This document shows, piece after piece, positions 38,474 through 47,427 of a stretch of 64,000 nucleotides of DNA (its first letter is position 1; every line of letters begins with the position of its first letter). The stretch is from Mycolicibacterium sp. (GTDB lineage: Bacteria > Actinomycetota > Actinomycetes > Mycobacteriales > Mycobacteriaceae): positions 1-64,000 of the forward strand of contig NZ_JAEMTA010000020.1 of assembly GCF_016462545.1 (NCBI RefSeq), in the 5' to 3' direction. The translations under genes and the position numbers were made by a program. Under the pieces are notes generated by a model. It saw only the letters and a list, made by a program, of their open reading frames with translations. It was not told the DNA's origin and did no database searches.

Positions 38474-39115
38474 ATGTCCGACGCCCTGGTGATCGCCCTC
38501 GTGTTCCTCCTCTCCGTTGCGATCGGCGCAGTGCTGTGCGCTCACCTGTCGCATGTCACCCGCGCGCCGTCCGAACTACTTCCGGTCCGCAAGGCGACAG
38601 GGGTGGGCATTGGCACCGTGCGCGCCGTCGATGGGTTGATCACCGTCGACGTGGAGAGCGTCTCGGGACAACACTTCGAAGGACGCCTGCATCGACGGGA
38701 CGACGACGGGTCGCTCGGCGGATTGCAGCCCGGTGTCCTGCTGTTGGTCACTTTCGATCCGGCTATGCGCGAACGACTTTCGCTCGCAGACGACATGGCG
38801 GCGGTGCGAGCGGCCTTCGACCGGATGCTCGTGCGCAAGGGCCTGGTGACACCGGCACAGGTAGACCTGATCAGGAATGGCATCAAGTCCCGTGGTGTCG
38901 TGACTGCGATGAGGACGACGGGCGTAGCTCGCGAGGACTACCGCGAGATCGAACTCGACCTGATGGTCCGCAGGCCAGCGGGCGGGCAGTTTCCCGCGCA
39001 CGAGACCACGCTGATACCCGAGTCGGCACTCGCCAGGGTCGCGCCGGGTTCGGTGGTCGACGCCTATTACGCAGACGACGAATCCGTCGTCACCGTGTCG
39101 GTACCGCCCGGCTGA
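38474..39115 (+). CDS. Small membrane-anchored protein of unknown function
   Basis: A 213-aa protein. Residues 3-24 (ALVIALVFLLSVAIGAVLC) form one membrane anchor, followed by a soluble domain with beta character and the charged helix ADDMAAVRAAFDRMLVRKG. A later segment, DLMVRRPAGGQF, resembles the loop of a small beta-barrel. No family recognised. Start ATG 38474. It is divergent from the 38390 gene and ends 4 bp from the CHAT gene, convergently, so it sits inside the island. Confidence 0.75.
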   Translation: MSDALVIALVFLLSVAIGAVLCAHLSHVTRAPSELLPVRKATGVGIGTVRAVDGLITVDVESVSGQHFEGRLHRRDDDGSLGGLQPGVLLLVTFDPAMRERLSLADDMAAVRAAFDRMLVRKGLVTPAQVDLIRNGIKSRGVVTAMRTTGVAREDYREIELDLMVRRPAGGQFPAHETTLIPESALARVAPGSVVDAYYADDESVVTVSVPPG

Positions 39116-39119
39116 ACCC

Positions 39120-40349
39120 TCACCGCGCACCGTCGACGGCAAACGTGACCAGCGCCGCCCAGTACAGCGGATGTGCGCTCGCGTCACCGGAACGCCACTG
39201 CCGCATACGGTTGCGCTGCCATCGATTCACCGCGCGGCCGCCCTCGTCCTCGTCGTGTGCGTCGTCCACGGCGACCACGAGCTCGGCCATGGGATCCTCT
39301 GCTCCACCGGTGAACTGCCGATAACCGGCCGTCGTCGGCAGCGACCACAGTGTCGCCGTCACCAGTTGGGCGCCGCAGAGGACCATCGCGGCGACCAATC
39401 CCGTCGCCTCGTCGAACCGGTAGTCGCCACCGGACGCGCATGCGATGAGTGCCACCCGCGGCGGCATCGACATTCGTCGGGACATGATGGTCGCCGCGGT
39501 GAGCGGAGCCTCCTCCGCCAGATGCAACGCCGCCTGGTCGGCACGGCCCGACTGATCCTCGGCGGCGCTCGCGTGACCGACGTAGAGGAGCCGACGAGGT
39601 TCCTCGGTCAACATCGCGACGAGCCATTCCCGGTCGGCGTCCGTGCGCCGGAACAGTTCAGCCGTCGCGGACACCCTGGGCAGCACCTGTCGCGAGGTGA
39701 CGTCTTCGGCGAAGTGCCGAGCCACCCGCGTGTCGGGTGACGGTCGACCGAGGACCGAGCCCAGCGCCGAGTCGGCACGTTGCCCTGGCACTCGCGGGTC
39801 GAGGATCACCAGCGGCAGGCGGTGACGCCGCTCGGCCCATGTCGTGCGCGGCCGCCGCGCGTTGACGATGTTGGGCGGAATGGCCAACAACACGTCCACC
39901 AGTTCCATCAGCCGATACGACTCCGTCTCGGAGTCGACGGGCAGCGCGAGCAGGCCCCACGGCACGCGCCCCAATCTCGCGCTGGGCGAGATGAACAGGA
40001 CGGGCCGCGGCGCGGACACGCCGTCGGACAGGAGGCGCCATGCGGCATCGGAGAGCAGCGCCGCCCCGAGCCGTCTGGCCAATGCCATCTCGGTGTCCCG
40101 GGTCGCGAAGGGCCCCTGCGTGAGGGCTCTGGCGACGGCGTCGGCGATGGACTCACCCCCGGTCGGTTCGGGGAGCGCGACCGCGAGTTCGTCGAGGCAT
40201 TCGCGGATCTGCGGTGCCTGCACCACCCAGGTCACCGTTCGGGACGGGTCCCCCACCACCCGCAGGCTGGCGTAGGTGGCCACCCCGACGTCCGCGAAGC
40301 GCAGTACGAGAGTGCGAGAAGTCAGGACCCCTTCTCCCATGTCTCCCAT
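39120..40349 (-). CDS. CHAT-domain (caspase-like) protease
   Basis: A 409-aa protein whose C-terminal half is a CHAT domain, the clan CD peptidase fold. The catalytic dyad is His259 in LLYVGHAS and Cys304 in LIACASGG, 45 residues apart. They are followed by the diagnostic GAQLVTATLWSLP and the late WAALV. The N-terminal ~110 residues are unassigned. The start overlaps the TPR gene by 28 bp (ATG 40349; ATG 40340 is possible), so the two are made together. In other bacteria CHAT proteases cut partner proteins in defence or cell-death systems; the target here is unknown. Confidence 0.85.
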   Translation of the reverse strand: MGDMGEGVLTSRTLVLRFADVGVATYASLRVVGDPSRTVTWVVQAPQIRECLDELAVALPEPTGGESIADAVARALTQGPFATRDTEMALARRLGAALLSDAAWRLLSDGVSAPRPVLFISPSARLGRVPWGLLALPVDSETESYRLMELVDVLLAIPPNIVNARRPRTTWAERRHRLPLVILDPRVPGQRADSALGSVLGRPSPDTRVARHFAEDVTSRQVLPRVSATAELFRRTDADREWLVAMLTEEPRRLLYVGHASAAEDQSGRADQAALHLAEEAPLTAATIMSRRMSMPPRVALIACASGGDYRFDEATGLVAAMVLCGAQLVTATLWSLPTTAGYRQFTGGAEDPMAELVVAVDDAHDEDEGGRAVNRWQRNRMRQWRSGDASAHPLYWAALVTFAVDGAR

Positions 40350-42061
40350 ATCGATTCAGCCGCGGTGACACACTGCCCGTAACGCTGCGACGCCAGCTCA
40401 CGGTAGCGATCGAGCACCGGGCCCGTGGTCGGATCCATCCGCAGCGGAGGCAGCGGGCCCAGCCGCGTGAGTCCGGTGCCGTCGGTGATCGGCGGTCCTG
40501 CGGCGACCAGGGCCAGCTCATCGACGTCGGTGATCGGGGCGGCCGCCGTGGAGACACTCGACCACTCGGTCGATCCGCCCTCGACTCTCTCGGCATTGAA
40601 TGTGCCACGTGCGCTGTGGTATTCGACCAACTGACTGACCAGATCCGCGTTCTCCCACTCCAAGCAGACGGCGAAGGCGCCGGCCAGCATCGGCGCCGAC
40701 ACGCACCTCGCCCACTGCGCACGCGCCTCGGCGTCGGCAACCGAGTACCGCACCGAATCGACGGCCAGGGACGCGGGAACCTTCAGTTCGGCGGCGCGTT
40801 CCAGCTTCTCCATCGCTTCTGCGAACTTCGCGGTGCCGGGTTCGGGACTCATCGCCCCCGAACCCGAGCGGTAGCTCTCCTCCACAGCTTCCCAGTCCGC
40901 GTCGGGATCACCTGCGCCGTCGAAGCCCAGATCGGCCAGCGCCTCGGCCCGCCACACGTTGCCGAGGTGATCGTCGAGCCTGGCATAGGCCAACCAGCTG
41001 CTGCGGGGCGAGGAGTCCAGACATGCGCGTGCCTGCGCCACCATGTCGACGGCCTCGGCGTAGCGGCCGCGAAAGATCGCGATCCAGCTGCGCTGCAAAA
41101 GAATTCGGTGGATGTGCAACGGTTTGCCGAGCTCACGCCAATGACGCTCGGCGTGCTCCCAGCACTCGTCGGCGACCTTGAGGCCACCCGCGGACATTCT
41201 GGTCAGTCCGAAGAACAGCCAGCACCGCGAGACGTCGTTGGCGCGGGCGTAGCGCGCGATCACCGGGTAGGCCTCGTACATGAGGGCCTCGGTAGCCACT
41301 CGGTCGCCTGCGGACCAACTCGCCGCGCCGCGTTCCAATCGAGCTCGCGCCGTGGCCAGTTCCCACCCACGCGCCTCCGCCCGGGCCTCGGCACGTCGCA
41401 ACCACGGGGTGGCCTGGTCGAGCCTGCCGGTCTCGATGCAAAACCTGGCGTAGCCGATGCTGCCGAGCACCCGCAGATTGTCGGCCGATTCGTCACCGGT
41501 CGAGGACGTTTCGATGTGGCGGATGACGTTGTCCCACAACGAGACCGACCGCACGTGCAGGTCGTCGTCGCACAAACCCTCCGCGCAGACGATGCGAGCA
41601 TAGATCGACAGATACGTGTGTTCCTCGGCGAGATCCGCGAACTCTTCGTCGTCGTCGTCCAGCGCGGCGAGTGCTATCGCGGCCCCTTCGTGGTCGCCGA
41701 TGGCGGCAGCCAAGCCGATCTCCAGGAAGCCGGCCCGTCGTCGGTAACGGCACACCAGATGACGCACCTCGTCGGTCGTCATCGTGCACTGTCCGAGCAC
41801 CTCCGGCGCCGCGGTGCCCGCGAGGATCGACGAGTAGATGGCAAGGCACTCCCCCATCCGACGAGACGCCTCCCGCACCCCGTCGTAGGCCGTCCTCACC
41901 AGGTAGAGCTCACCGAGCTGGGCCAAGGCCTCGAGCATCCAGCCGTCCCGGTCGGCCGCCTCGATCTGCGGCATCAGCGACAGCAGCAGCTCCTTGGCCG
42001 CCGTCTCGTCGGAGGCCAGAGCCAGGTGACGGGCCCGCTCCAGCTCCCCGGGGATCGACAC
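40322..42061 (-). CDS. TPR-like helical-repeat protein, partner of the CHAT protease
   Basis: A 579-aa cytoplasmic protein, helical throughout. Successive TPR-like hairpins are visible, for example LEALAQLGELYLVRTAY, ARFCIETGRLDQATPWLRRAEARAEARG and SWIAIFRGRYAEAVDMVAQAR. The last ~90 residues lose the repeat pattern and contain a Pro-rich LGPLPPLRM. Translation starts at GTG 42061, with TATGAT 6 nt upstream (leaderless). TPR and CHAT modules are often one polypeptide; here they are two overlapping genes, so the TPR protein probably senses or docks for the protease. Confidence 0.82.
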   Translation of the reverse strand: MSIPGELERARHLALASDETAAKELLLSLMPQIEAADRDGWMLEALAQLGELYLVRTAYDGVREASRRMGECLAIYSSILAGTAAPEVLGQCTMTTDEVRHLVCRYRRRAGFLEIGLAAAIGDHEGAAIALAALDDDDEEFADLAEEHTYLSIYARIVCAEGLCDDDLHVRSVSLWDNVIRHIETSSTGDESADNLRVLGSIGYARFCIETGRLDQATPWLRRAEARAEARGWELATARARLERGAASWSAGDRVATEALMYEAYPVIARYARANDVSRCWLFFGLTRMSAGGLKVADECWEHAERHWRELGKPLHIHRILLQRSWIAIFRGRYAEAVDMVAQARACLDSSPRSSWLAYARLDDHLGNVWRAEALADLGFDGAGDPDADWEAVEESYRSGSGAMSPEPGTAKFAEAMEKLERAAELKVPASLAVDSVRYSVADAEARAQWARCVSAPMLAGAFAVCLEWENADLVSQLVEYHSARGTFNAERVEGGSTEWSSVSTAAAPITDVDELALVAAGPPITDGTGLTRLGPLPPLRMDPTTGPVLDRYRELASQRYGQCVTAAESIWETWEKGS

Positions 42062-42073
42062 TGCTGCATCATA
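42062..42073 (-). promoter_or_regulatory. Predicted leaderless promoter of the TPR-CHAT operon
   Basis: A consensus-like TATGAT (42073-42068, minus strand), 6 nt, then GTG 42061. Best -10 in the island. No convincing -35. Confidence 0.55.
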
Positions 42074-42117
42074 AGTCGCGGCGGACGCGAGGTGTGGAAG
42101 TCGGAAATGGCGAAGAC

Positions 42118-42142
42118 GGCGGACGTGCCAGGCACGTCCGCC
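42118..42142 (-). terminator. Strong hairpin terminator after the lipoprotein gene
   Basis: GGCGGACGTGCC (42118-42129) and GGCACGTCCGCC (42131-42142) form a perfect 12-bp palindrome around a single A. It lies 20 bp after the minus-strand lipoprotein stop and before the TPR promoter. No T-tract follows, which is common for mycobacterial terminators. Confidence 0.65.
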
Positions 42143-42162
42143 GCCCCCCGCAGGATGACCCG

Positions 42163-42660
42163 TCAGTTGCAGGTCACCTTGATCTCGAACTTCTTCGTGA
42201 TCATTCCGGCCATCGGGTTCTTCATGTCGGCACCCTGCGCCTCACCGGTGATGGTGTAGGTGCTGCCGTCGACCGCCACGTCCGCCGAGCCGGACTTCAT
42301 CCCACCCATCTGGGCCACGGCCAGCGCGTTGCCGTCGACGACCAGGCCCAGGGACTCCACCGCCGGCGGTGTTGCGTCGCTCATCACCACCGCGACGCCC
42401 TGCTGCCCGCCGACGGCTCCGCTGGCCACGTTGATCTTGCCGCCGGCCTTCACGCAGGTGACGGAGTTGAGGTCCAGGCCCGCCAGATCCTGACCCTCGA
42501 CCTTGACCTGGGTGTTGCCGCTGGTGCTGACCTGTGTGCTGCTGCTGCCGCCGGCAGCAGGTGTGCTGGACCCCGGCGTCGAGCCCTTGTCATCAGAGCA
42601 GCCCACCAGAACCAGGGCGGCCGCCGCGATGCCGATACCCGCCGTCACGATCTTCTTCAT
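42163..42660 (-). CDS. LpqH-family (19 kDa antigen-like) lipoprotein
   Basis: A 165-aa exported lipoprotein. The signal peptide (residues 1-20) ends in lipobox LVG-Cys21. A Ser/Thr-rich linker (to about residue 50) leads to a domain that matches M. tuberculosis LpqH. The most telling part is the C-terminus, ADMKNPMAGMITKKFEIKVTC. Two Cys, in SVTCVKAG and at the end (VTCN), probably form the family disulfide. LpqH homologues are cell-envelope antigens of unknown biochemical role. Monocistronic: promoter region upstream, strong terminator downstream. Confidence 0.85.
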   Translation of the reverse strand: MKKIVTAGIGIAAAALVLVGCSDDKGSTPGSSTPAAGGSSSTQVSTSGNTQVKVEGQDLAGLDLNSVTCVKAGGKINVASGAVGGQQGVAVVMSDATPPAVESLGLVVDGNALAVAQMGGMKSGSADVAVDGSTYTITGEAQGADMKNPMAGMITKKFEIKVTCN

Positions 42661-42796
42661 TTCTTCGGTTCCCTTCGTTCGCAACGCCGGAGATGACGTC
42701 GTCGTGAGGCAAGTACACGAGGGGTGCGGCGCTACCGATCCCAACTTCTGGGTCGATGCGCGCTCGGCGGGCCGGACGCGTGACGGCTCGGCCAGA

Positions 42797-44473
42797 TCAC
42801 AGAGACCCCGAGACCACCCGCCCTTCGAATACGACGGCGTCGCACTTGATGCCACTCAGCGACTCCGCCGGGACGTCGAACGGCGAGCCGTTCAACACGA
42901 GGAGGTTCGCCACCTTGCCGACGGTGAGCGAACCCAGTTCGTCCTGCAGGCGAAGCTGGGTAGCCCCGTTGATGGTGTAACCCTCCAGCAGCAGGTCGCG
43001 CGGCAACTGGGCGTCGGCTGCGGGCCGGACGCTGCCCGGGTAGGTCGCCGGGTCCAACGGATACTCTGGGTCCACGCGCGTGACGGCGATCTGCATGCCG
43101 AACATCGGGTCGGCCCTGTGCAATTCGTAACCGCTCACGACGTCGCTGCCGAAGGTCACGGTGGCGCCGCTGGCGGCGATCTCGTTGAATCGGTACATCC
43201 GGTTCCAGCGTTCCTCGCCGAGGTGCTCCTTGGCTTCATCGCCGAAGTATCCGCCTGACCAGTGCGTGGTCCAGTTGACCAAAATGCCCAACTCGGCTGG
43301 CCGCACCATGTCGGCCGGGTCGACCAGTTCGCAGTGCGCCAGCGTCACCTGAATTCGCCATGCGTCGCCTTGTGTCGCGAGCCGTCCCCGGGCAGCCTCG
43401 ACGGCGTCGCAGGCCACCCGGAAGGCGCGGTCGCCCACCAGGTGAACGTGTACGTCGACGTGAGCGGTGTTGCACAGCAGCAGGCACTGCTCGAGTTCGT
43501 CGGTTTCCATGCCGATCTCGCCGAAGTGTTCCTGCGCATGACTGCACAGTGGGGCGATCACCGCGCTGTTGCCGCTCTCGTTGGTGCCGTCCAGGAACAG
43601 CTTCACGGCGTTGACGCCGATGTGCGGGCGGCCGAATCTGGATTGCAGGTCGGCTATTCGGACCAGCACGGCCGGGAGATCCGTCGAGTTCGTGAACTGA
43701 ACGGCGCCTTGGTAATAGACGTTCAGCTCGCCGCGCTCGTCGAGTTCGACGAGCGACTCGAGAATCTGCTCGTCGTCGAGCAGCGCCTCGAACACCGTCG
43801 TCACCCCGTGGTCGGTCATGAAGTCGAAGAACGGCTTGATGCGTGCCGGGGTGAGCTCCCGCGGCGGGCTCCACCCGATGCGCTCGTACATCGCGTCGAG
43901 GAAGTGCCGATGGACGAGTTCGCGCAGCAGCCCGGTGGGCTCGCCGTTCTCGTTGCGCACGAACATCTCCAACCCCGGCACCGGATCCGGAGTGTCCTTG
44001 GTGACGCTCATTAGGTCCAGCATCTTGCTGTTGACCCAGTGTTCGTGTTCGCTGAAGTCCTGACACAGCACCGGTCGGTCGGGCACCACGGCGTCGAGCA
44101 GTTCCTTGGTGGGGCCGCCGTCGCGGAACGTCGCGCTTGGGTAGTACTCGAAGTACAGAAACGGTGCCTCCGCCACCGGATGTGCAGCGGCGTACTCGGC
44201 GATGAATCGCAGGATCTCGTCTACGTCGGTCGTCCACGGGAGGCGCACGTGCCAGAAGCTCTGCGACACCATCGACGGGTGGGTGTGGGCATCTACGATC
44301 CCCGGAATCACCGTCCGCCCGCCGAGGTCGAATACCGTCAGCTCCCCGGCGTCGGGGCGCGTGCGGCGCTCGCCCACGTAGGTGATCACTCCCCCTTCGA
44401 CCACGACGGTGTCGGCCAGCGGTCGTCCCGCATCGGCGGTGTGCACCCGCGCGTTCGTCAACACCATTCCCAC
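42797..44473 (-). CDS. Amidohydrolase, YtcJ-like metal-dependent hydrolase
   Basis: A 558-aa enzyme of the amidohydrolase_3 family. The metal-binding HxH motif is in IVDAHTHPSM. HVHLVGDRAFR and VTFGSDVVSG provide later metal or acid-base residues, and the N- and C-terminal ends form the usual beta-sandwich. Start GTG 44473 is chosen because AGGAGA lies 6 nt upstream; GTG 44488 and ATG 44467 are alternatives. It is divergent from an amino-acid permease. The pair suggests uptake and hydrolysis of an amide or N-acyl compound, which is inference. Confidence 0.88.
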   Translation of the reverse strand: MGMVLTNARVHTADAGRPLADTVVVEGGVITYVGERRTRPDAGELTVFDLGGRTVIPGIVDAHTHPSMVSQSFWHVRLPWTTDVDEILRFIAEYAAAHPVAEAPFLYFEYYPSATFRDGGPTKELLDAVVPDRPVLCQDFSEHEHWVNSKMLDLMSVTKDTPDPVPGLEMFVRNENGEPTGLLRELVHRHFLDAMYERIGWSPPRELTPARIKPFFDFMTDHGVTTVFEALLDDEQILESLVELDERGELNVYYQGAVQFTNSTDLPAVLVRIADLQSRFGRPHIGVNAVKLFLDGTNESGNSAVIAPLCSHAQEHFGEIGMETDELEQCLLLCNTAHVDVHVHLVGDRAFRVACDAVEAARGRLATQGDAWRIQVTLAHCELVDPADMVRPAELGILVNWTTHWSGGYFGDEAKEHLGEERWNRMYRFNEIAASGATVTFGSDVVSGYELHRADPMFGMQIAVTRVDPEYPLDPATYPGSVRPAADAQLPRDLLLEGYTINGATQLRLQDELGSLTVGKVANLLVLNGSPFDVPAESLSGIKCDAVVFEGRVVSGSL

Positions 44474-44604
44474 GTCGACTCTCCTCACTCGTCGTGGGAA
44501 AGCTACCCACGGCGGCGCGGCGGAACAGCGCCGCGCCGCCGATTGAGCGTCATCGTCATGCCGGTCGAGCCGAATCGTGCTGTCGCGGTGGCCCCGCCAG
44601 TCCC

Positions 44605-44616
44605 TACATTTGCCGG
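44605..44616 (+). promoter_or_regulatory. Predicted leaderless promoter of the permease gene
   Basis: TACATT (44605-44610), 6 nt, then ATG 44617. Confidence 0.5.
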
Positions 44617-45993
44617 ATGACCGAACTCAAGCGGCTTTTGACACTGCGACATCTGGTGGTGTTCGGCCTGGCATACCTCGCGCCGACGGTGGTGTTCAAC
44701 TACTTCGGCATCGTGACGACGCTGACCGGCGGCATGATGGCGCTGGCCTACGCCGCGACCACGGTGGTCATGTTCTTCACGGCCTACAGCTATGCCACGA
44801 TGGTGCGGGCCTTCCCGGTGGCCGGCTCGGCGTACACCTACGTGCGCATGGCAGTTCACCCTCACCTCGGCTTCCTCACCGGTTGGGTGATGCTGCTCGA
44901 CTATCTGCTCCTGCCGATGGTGTGCTACCTGCTGGTCGCCATCTACATGAACGAATTCGTCCCCGCCGTACCCGTGTGGGCGTGGATAGTGCTCGCCGCC
45001 GCCCTCGGGGCCATCACGAACGTCTTCGGCGTCAAGATCGCCGGCCGCATCAACTCCGTCGTGATTGGCGCGCAGATCCTATTCTCGGTCGCCCTGGTCG
45101 TCATCGTCGCTGTGTACGTCACCGGAGGGCAGGGCGCCGGCACGCTGCTCGACGGAGCGGCGGTATTCGACGCCGCGAACTTCGACGCGTCGAAGGTGCT
45201 GTGGGCCGCGTCCATCCTGGCCGCGTCCTTTCTAGGCTTCGACGCCGTCTCGACGATGGCCGAGGACACCGTCGACCCAGCCAAGACGGTGCCGCGCGCC
45301 GTCTTGCTCGTCCCGATCGCCGCGGGCATCGGCTTCTCGGTCATCTCCTACTTCATGCAGCTCGCCTGGCCGAACGCCGCCACCGAGATTCAAGACCCCG
45401 ACTCGGGAATCTTCGAACTGCTCGGCCGACTCGGTGGCAATACCCTGTCGACGGCGTTCCTGGTGACCGACAACCTCGCGAGTATGGTGTGCGCGATCGC
45501 CGGCCTGGCCGCGGCGTCGCGAATTCTGTACGGGATGGGCCGCGACGGTGCGCTCCCCCGCCGCTTTTTCGGCGCGCTCAACGAACGCTTCCAGACGCCG
45601 GTGAACAACATCCTGCTCATGACCGCGATCGCGTTGACGGCGATCTTCTACGCGGACAATCTGATGGCCGCCGCGTCGCTGGTCGCCTTCGGCGCGCTGT
45701 GCGGCTTCGTGCTGGTCAACTATTCGGTCATCAGTCACTTCTTCATCCGCGGTCGACGCCGCTCGAGCAGCGACGTGATCCGCTACCTCGTCGTCCCCGG
45801 TCTGGGCATGGTCGTCTGCGCTGCACTGCTGGTCAACGTCGACGTCTCGGCCAAGATCCTCGGTGGCGTCTGGCTCGTGCTCGGCATCGTCTATCTCGGC
45901 TTCTCCACCAACGGCTTCCGGCGCCCGCCCGCCGAGATCGACATCGCCGAGGACGACGAGGTGACGGCGTCGACGACGGAATCCGTGGGCTGA
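44617..45993 (+). CDS. APC-superfamily amino acid/amine permease
   Basis: A 458-aa transporter with about 12 membrane segments, beginning HLVVFGLAYLAPTVVFNYFG. Helix 1 carries the APC-type break (AYLAPT), and the region FLGFDAVSTMAEDTVDP is the conserved TM6-loop signature of this superfamily. The C-terminal tail is acidic. Start ATG 44617 follows a leaderless-type promoter. It is followed 44 bp later by an AraC regulator and is divergent from the amidohydrolase gene. Substrate not determined. Confidence 0.9.
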   Translation: MTELKRLLTLRHLVVFGLAYLAPTVVFNYFGIVTTLTGGMMALAYAATTVVMFFTAYSYATMVRAFPVAGSAYTYVRMAVHPHLGFLTGWVMLLDYLLLPMVCYLLVAIYMNEFVPAVPVWAWIVLAAALGAITNVFGVKIAGRINSVVIGAQILFSVALVVIVAVYVTGGQGAGTLLDGAAVFDAANFDASKVLWAASILAASFLGFDAVSTMAEDTVDPAKTVPRAVLLVPIAAGIGFSVISYFMQLAWPNAATEIQDPDSGIFELLGRLGGNTLSTAFLVTDNLASMVCAIAGLAAASRILYGMGRDGALPRRFFGALNERFQTPVNNILLMTAIALTAIFYADNLMAAASLVAFGALCGFVLVNYSVISHFFIRGRRRSSSDVIRYLVVPGLGMVVCAALLVNVDVSAKILGGVWLVLGIVYLGFSTNGFRRPPAEIDIAEDDEVTASTTESVG

Positions 45994-46025
45994 TCGGTTG
46001 CGTCGCGACCGGGGCTCGGCAGGAC

Positions 46026-46037
46026 TACGTTTGACCG
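46026..46037 (+). promoter_or_regulatory. Predicted leaderless promoter of the AraC-type gene
   Basis: TACGTT (46026-46031), 6 nt, then ATG 46038. Confidence 0.45.
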
Positions 46038-47387
46038 ATGTTCGACGTGGTGACGGACTACGCGTCCGGCGCCCGGGTGCGCACGCACGTCCAGGCCGTC
46101 CGCGGCACCGCGCTGCACGCCCATCCCAACGCGCTGGAGATCGTGTACGTGCTCTCGGGTCGCCTGCACGTACGAGTCAGCAGCGAGGACTTCGACCTCG
46201 ACGCGGGTGACTACGTCGTGGTCAACCGGCTCGATCCGCACCTACTCGAGGGTGACGACGAAAACGTCACGGCGGTAATGCATCTCGACCTCGCAGCGTT
46301 TGCCGACGTCGACCCGTTCGCCGATCAGATCATGTTCGCGTGCGAGTCCTTCGACCTCCCCCGGTATCGACGGCAGGAGGAGCTACTGAGGGGACTCCTG
46401 CTCGACGTCGTCGACCTCGCCGTGATCACGCCGTCCGCTTCCCGGCTCGACGCGCGAGCGACCGACCTCGTCCGACTGCTCTGTACCGGGTATTCGATCG
46501 AGAACTACTACCAACGGGATCGGGACCCGAGCGCGGCTCAGCGGGCCAAGCTGCACGGCATGGTTGCGGTCATGCGGAGGAATCTGGCCAGTCGTGATGC
46601 CCTCGAGGACGTCGCGGTCGCGCATCACTACTCGAAGTCCTACGTGTCCCACTTCGTGAAGAACACGGCGGCCTTCAGCTTCAGCAGTATGTTGACCGCC
46701 ACGCGGGTCATGCACGCCGAACGATTGCTCCTGCTCACCGACGACACCGTGCGAGACGTGTCGACGCAGTGCGGGTTCTCCGACGTGAAGTACTTCACGC
46801 GATCCTTCGCCGATTGGTTCAAGCAAACCCCGGCGGAGTACCGCGCCCAGTACCGCCCGCTCACCTGGCGCGACAACACGTACGAGGACGTCGACGCGGC
46901 CACCACCGCCGTCCTCGTCGGGCAGCACCGCAGCCGCGTGGCCTCACCAAGCGACCCGCCGCGGCTCTCCATCACGCCGATCGTGCTCAAGAACGTCGGC
47001 TCGCGCGCCGACCTCTTCGCCAGGATCGGCACGTTCGACTCAGCCGAAGAAGTGCCCGTCAGCTCGGCTCCCGCGACGCCGCCGCGCCGCCACCTGATGC
47101 CGATGCGCGTCCGCGACACCGACCTCGACGGCGACCACCTCGTCCAGATCCTCGCGTCTTCCACCGGAAACGACGCCACGCCCTGTCTGGTGATCGAGTA
47201 CTCCGGTCGAACGTCCACCATCGACGCCCTCGCGAAGCTGGCTGCGCTACTTCTCCGTGTCGGCGACGTCGACGTAGAGGTATGGCTCTTCTACTCCGGA
47301 GTTCGGGCGCGGGTCGCCGTGGACGAGGTGATCGACGTCGTCGAGCGGGAGTATGGGCTGCTGCCGCAGGCCGTGATGGTCACCTGA
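46038..47387 (+). CDS. AraC-family regulator with cupin sensor and extra C-terminal domain
   Basis: A 449-aa transcription factor. A cupin-type sensor domain occupies about residues 10-95 (HAHPNALEIVYVLSGRLHV). The two helix-turn-helix motifs of AraC span about 175-275 (SKSYVSHFVK; DVSTQCGFSDVKYFTRSF). A further ~150-residue domain after the DNA-binding part (about 300-449) is unusual, since AraC proteins normally end there. It may regulate the adjacent permease and amidohydrolase genes; that is inferred from position. Confidence 0.88.
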   Translation: MFDVVTDYASGARVRTHVQAVRGTALHAHPNALEIVYVLSGRLHVRVSSEDFDLDAGDYVVVNRLDPHLLEGDDENVTAVMHLDLAAFADVDPFADQIMFACESFDLPRYRRQEELLRGLLLDVVDLAVITPSASRLDARATDLVRLLCTGYSIENYYQRDRDPSAAQRAKLHGMVAVMRRNLASRDALEDVAVAHHYSKSYVSHFVKNTAAFSFSSMLTATRVMHAERLLLLTDDTVRDVSTQCGFSDVKYFTRSFADWFKQTPAEYRAQYRPLTWRDNTYEDVDAATTAVLVGQHRSRVASPSDPPRLSITPIVLKNVGSRADLFARIGTFDSAEEVPVSSAPATPPRRHLMPMRVRDTDLDGDHLVQILASSTGNDATPCLVIEYSGRTSTIDALAKLAALLLRVGDVDVEVWLFYSGVRARVAVDEVIDVVEREYGLLPQAVMVT

Positions 47388-47414
47388 CTGACGCGATCCG
47401 GTCGGCCGCGGCGG

Positions 47415-47427
47415 TACCGTGACAGGC
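47415..47427 (+). promoter_or_regulatory. Predicted leaderless promoter of the Rv1638A-like gene
   Basis: TACCGT (47415-47420), 7 nt, then GTG 47428. Confidence 0.4.

Noticed and set aside
40322..40349. CHAT and TPR genes as one gene split by a frameshift
   Set aside because: The overlap is a clean 28 bp with an ATG for the second gene, and both ends look like natural termini. Two-gene architecture is more likely, though a fused ancestor is possible.
40214..42259. 681-codon plus-strand open frame opposite the TPR gene
   Set aside because: Shadow frame: no family similarity, low-complexity Arg/Gly/Arg-Gln content, and it spans a terminator hairpin and two real genes.
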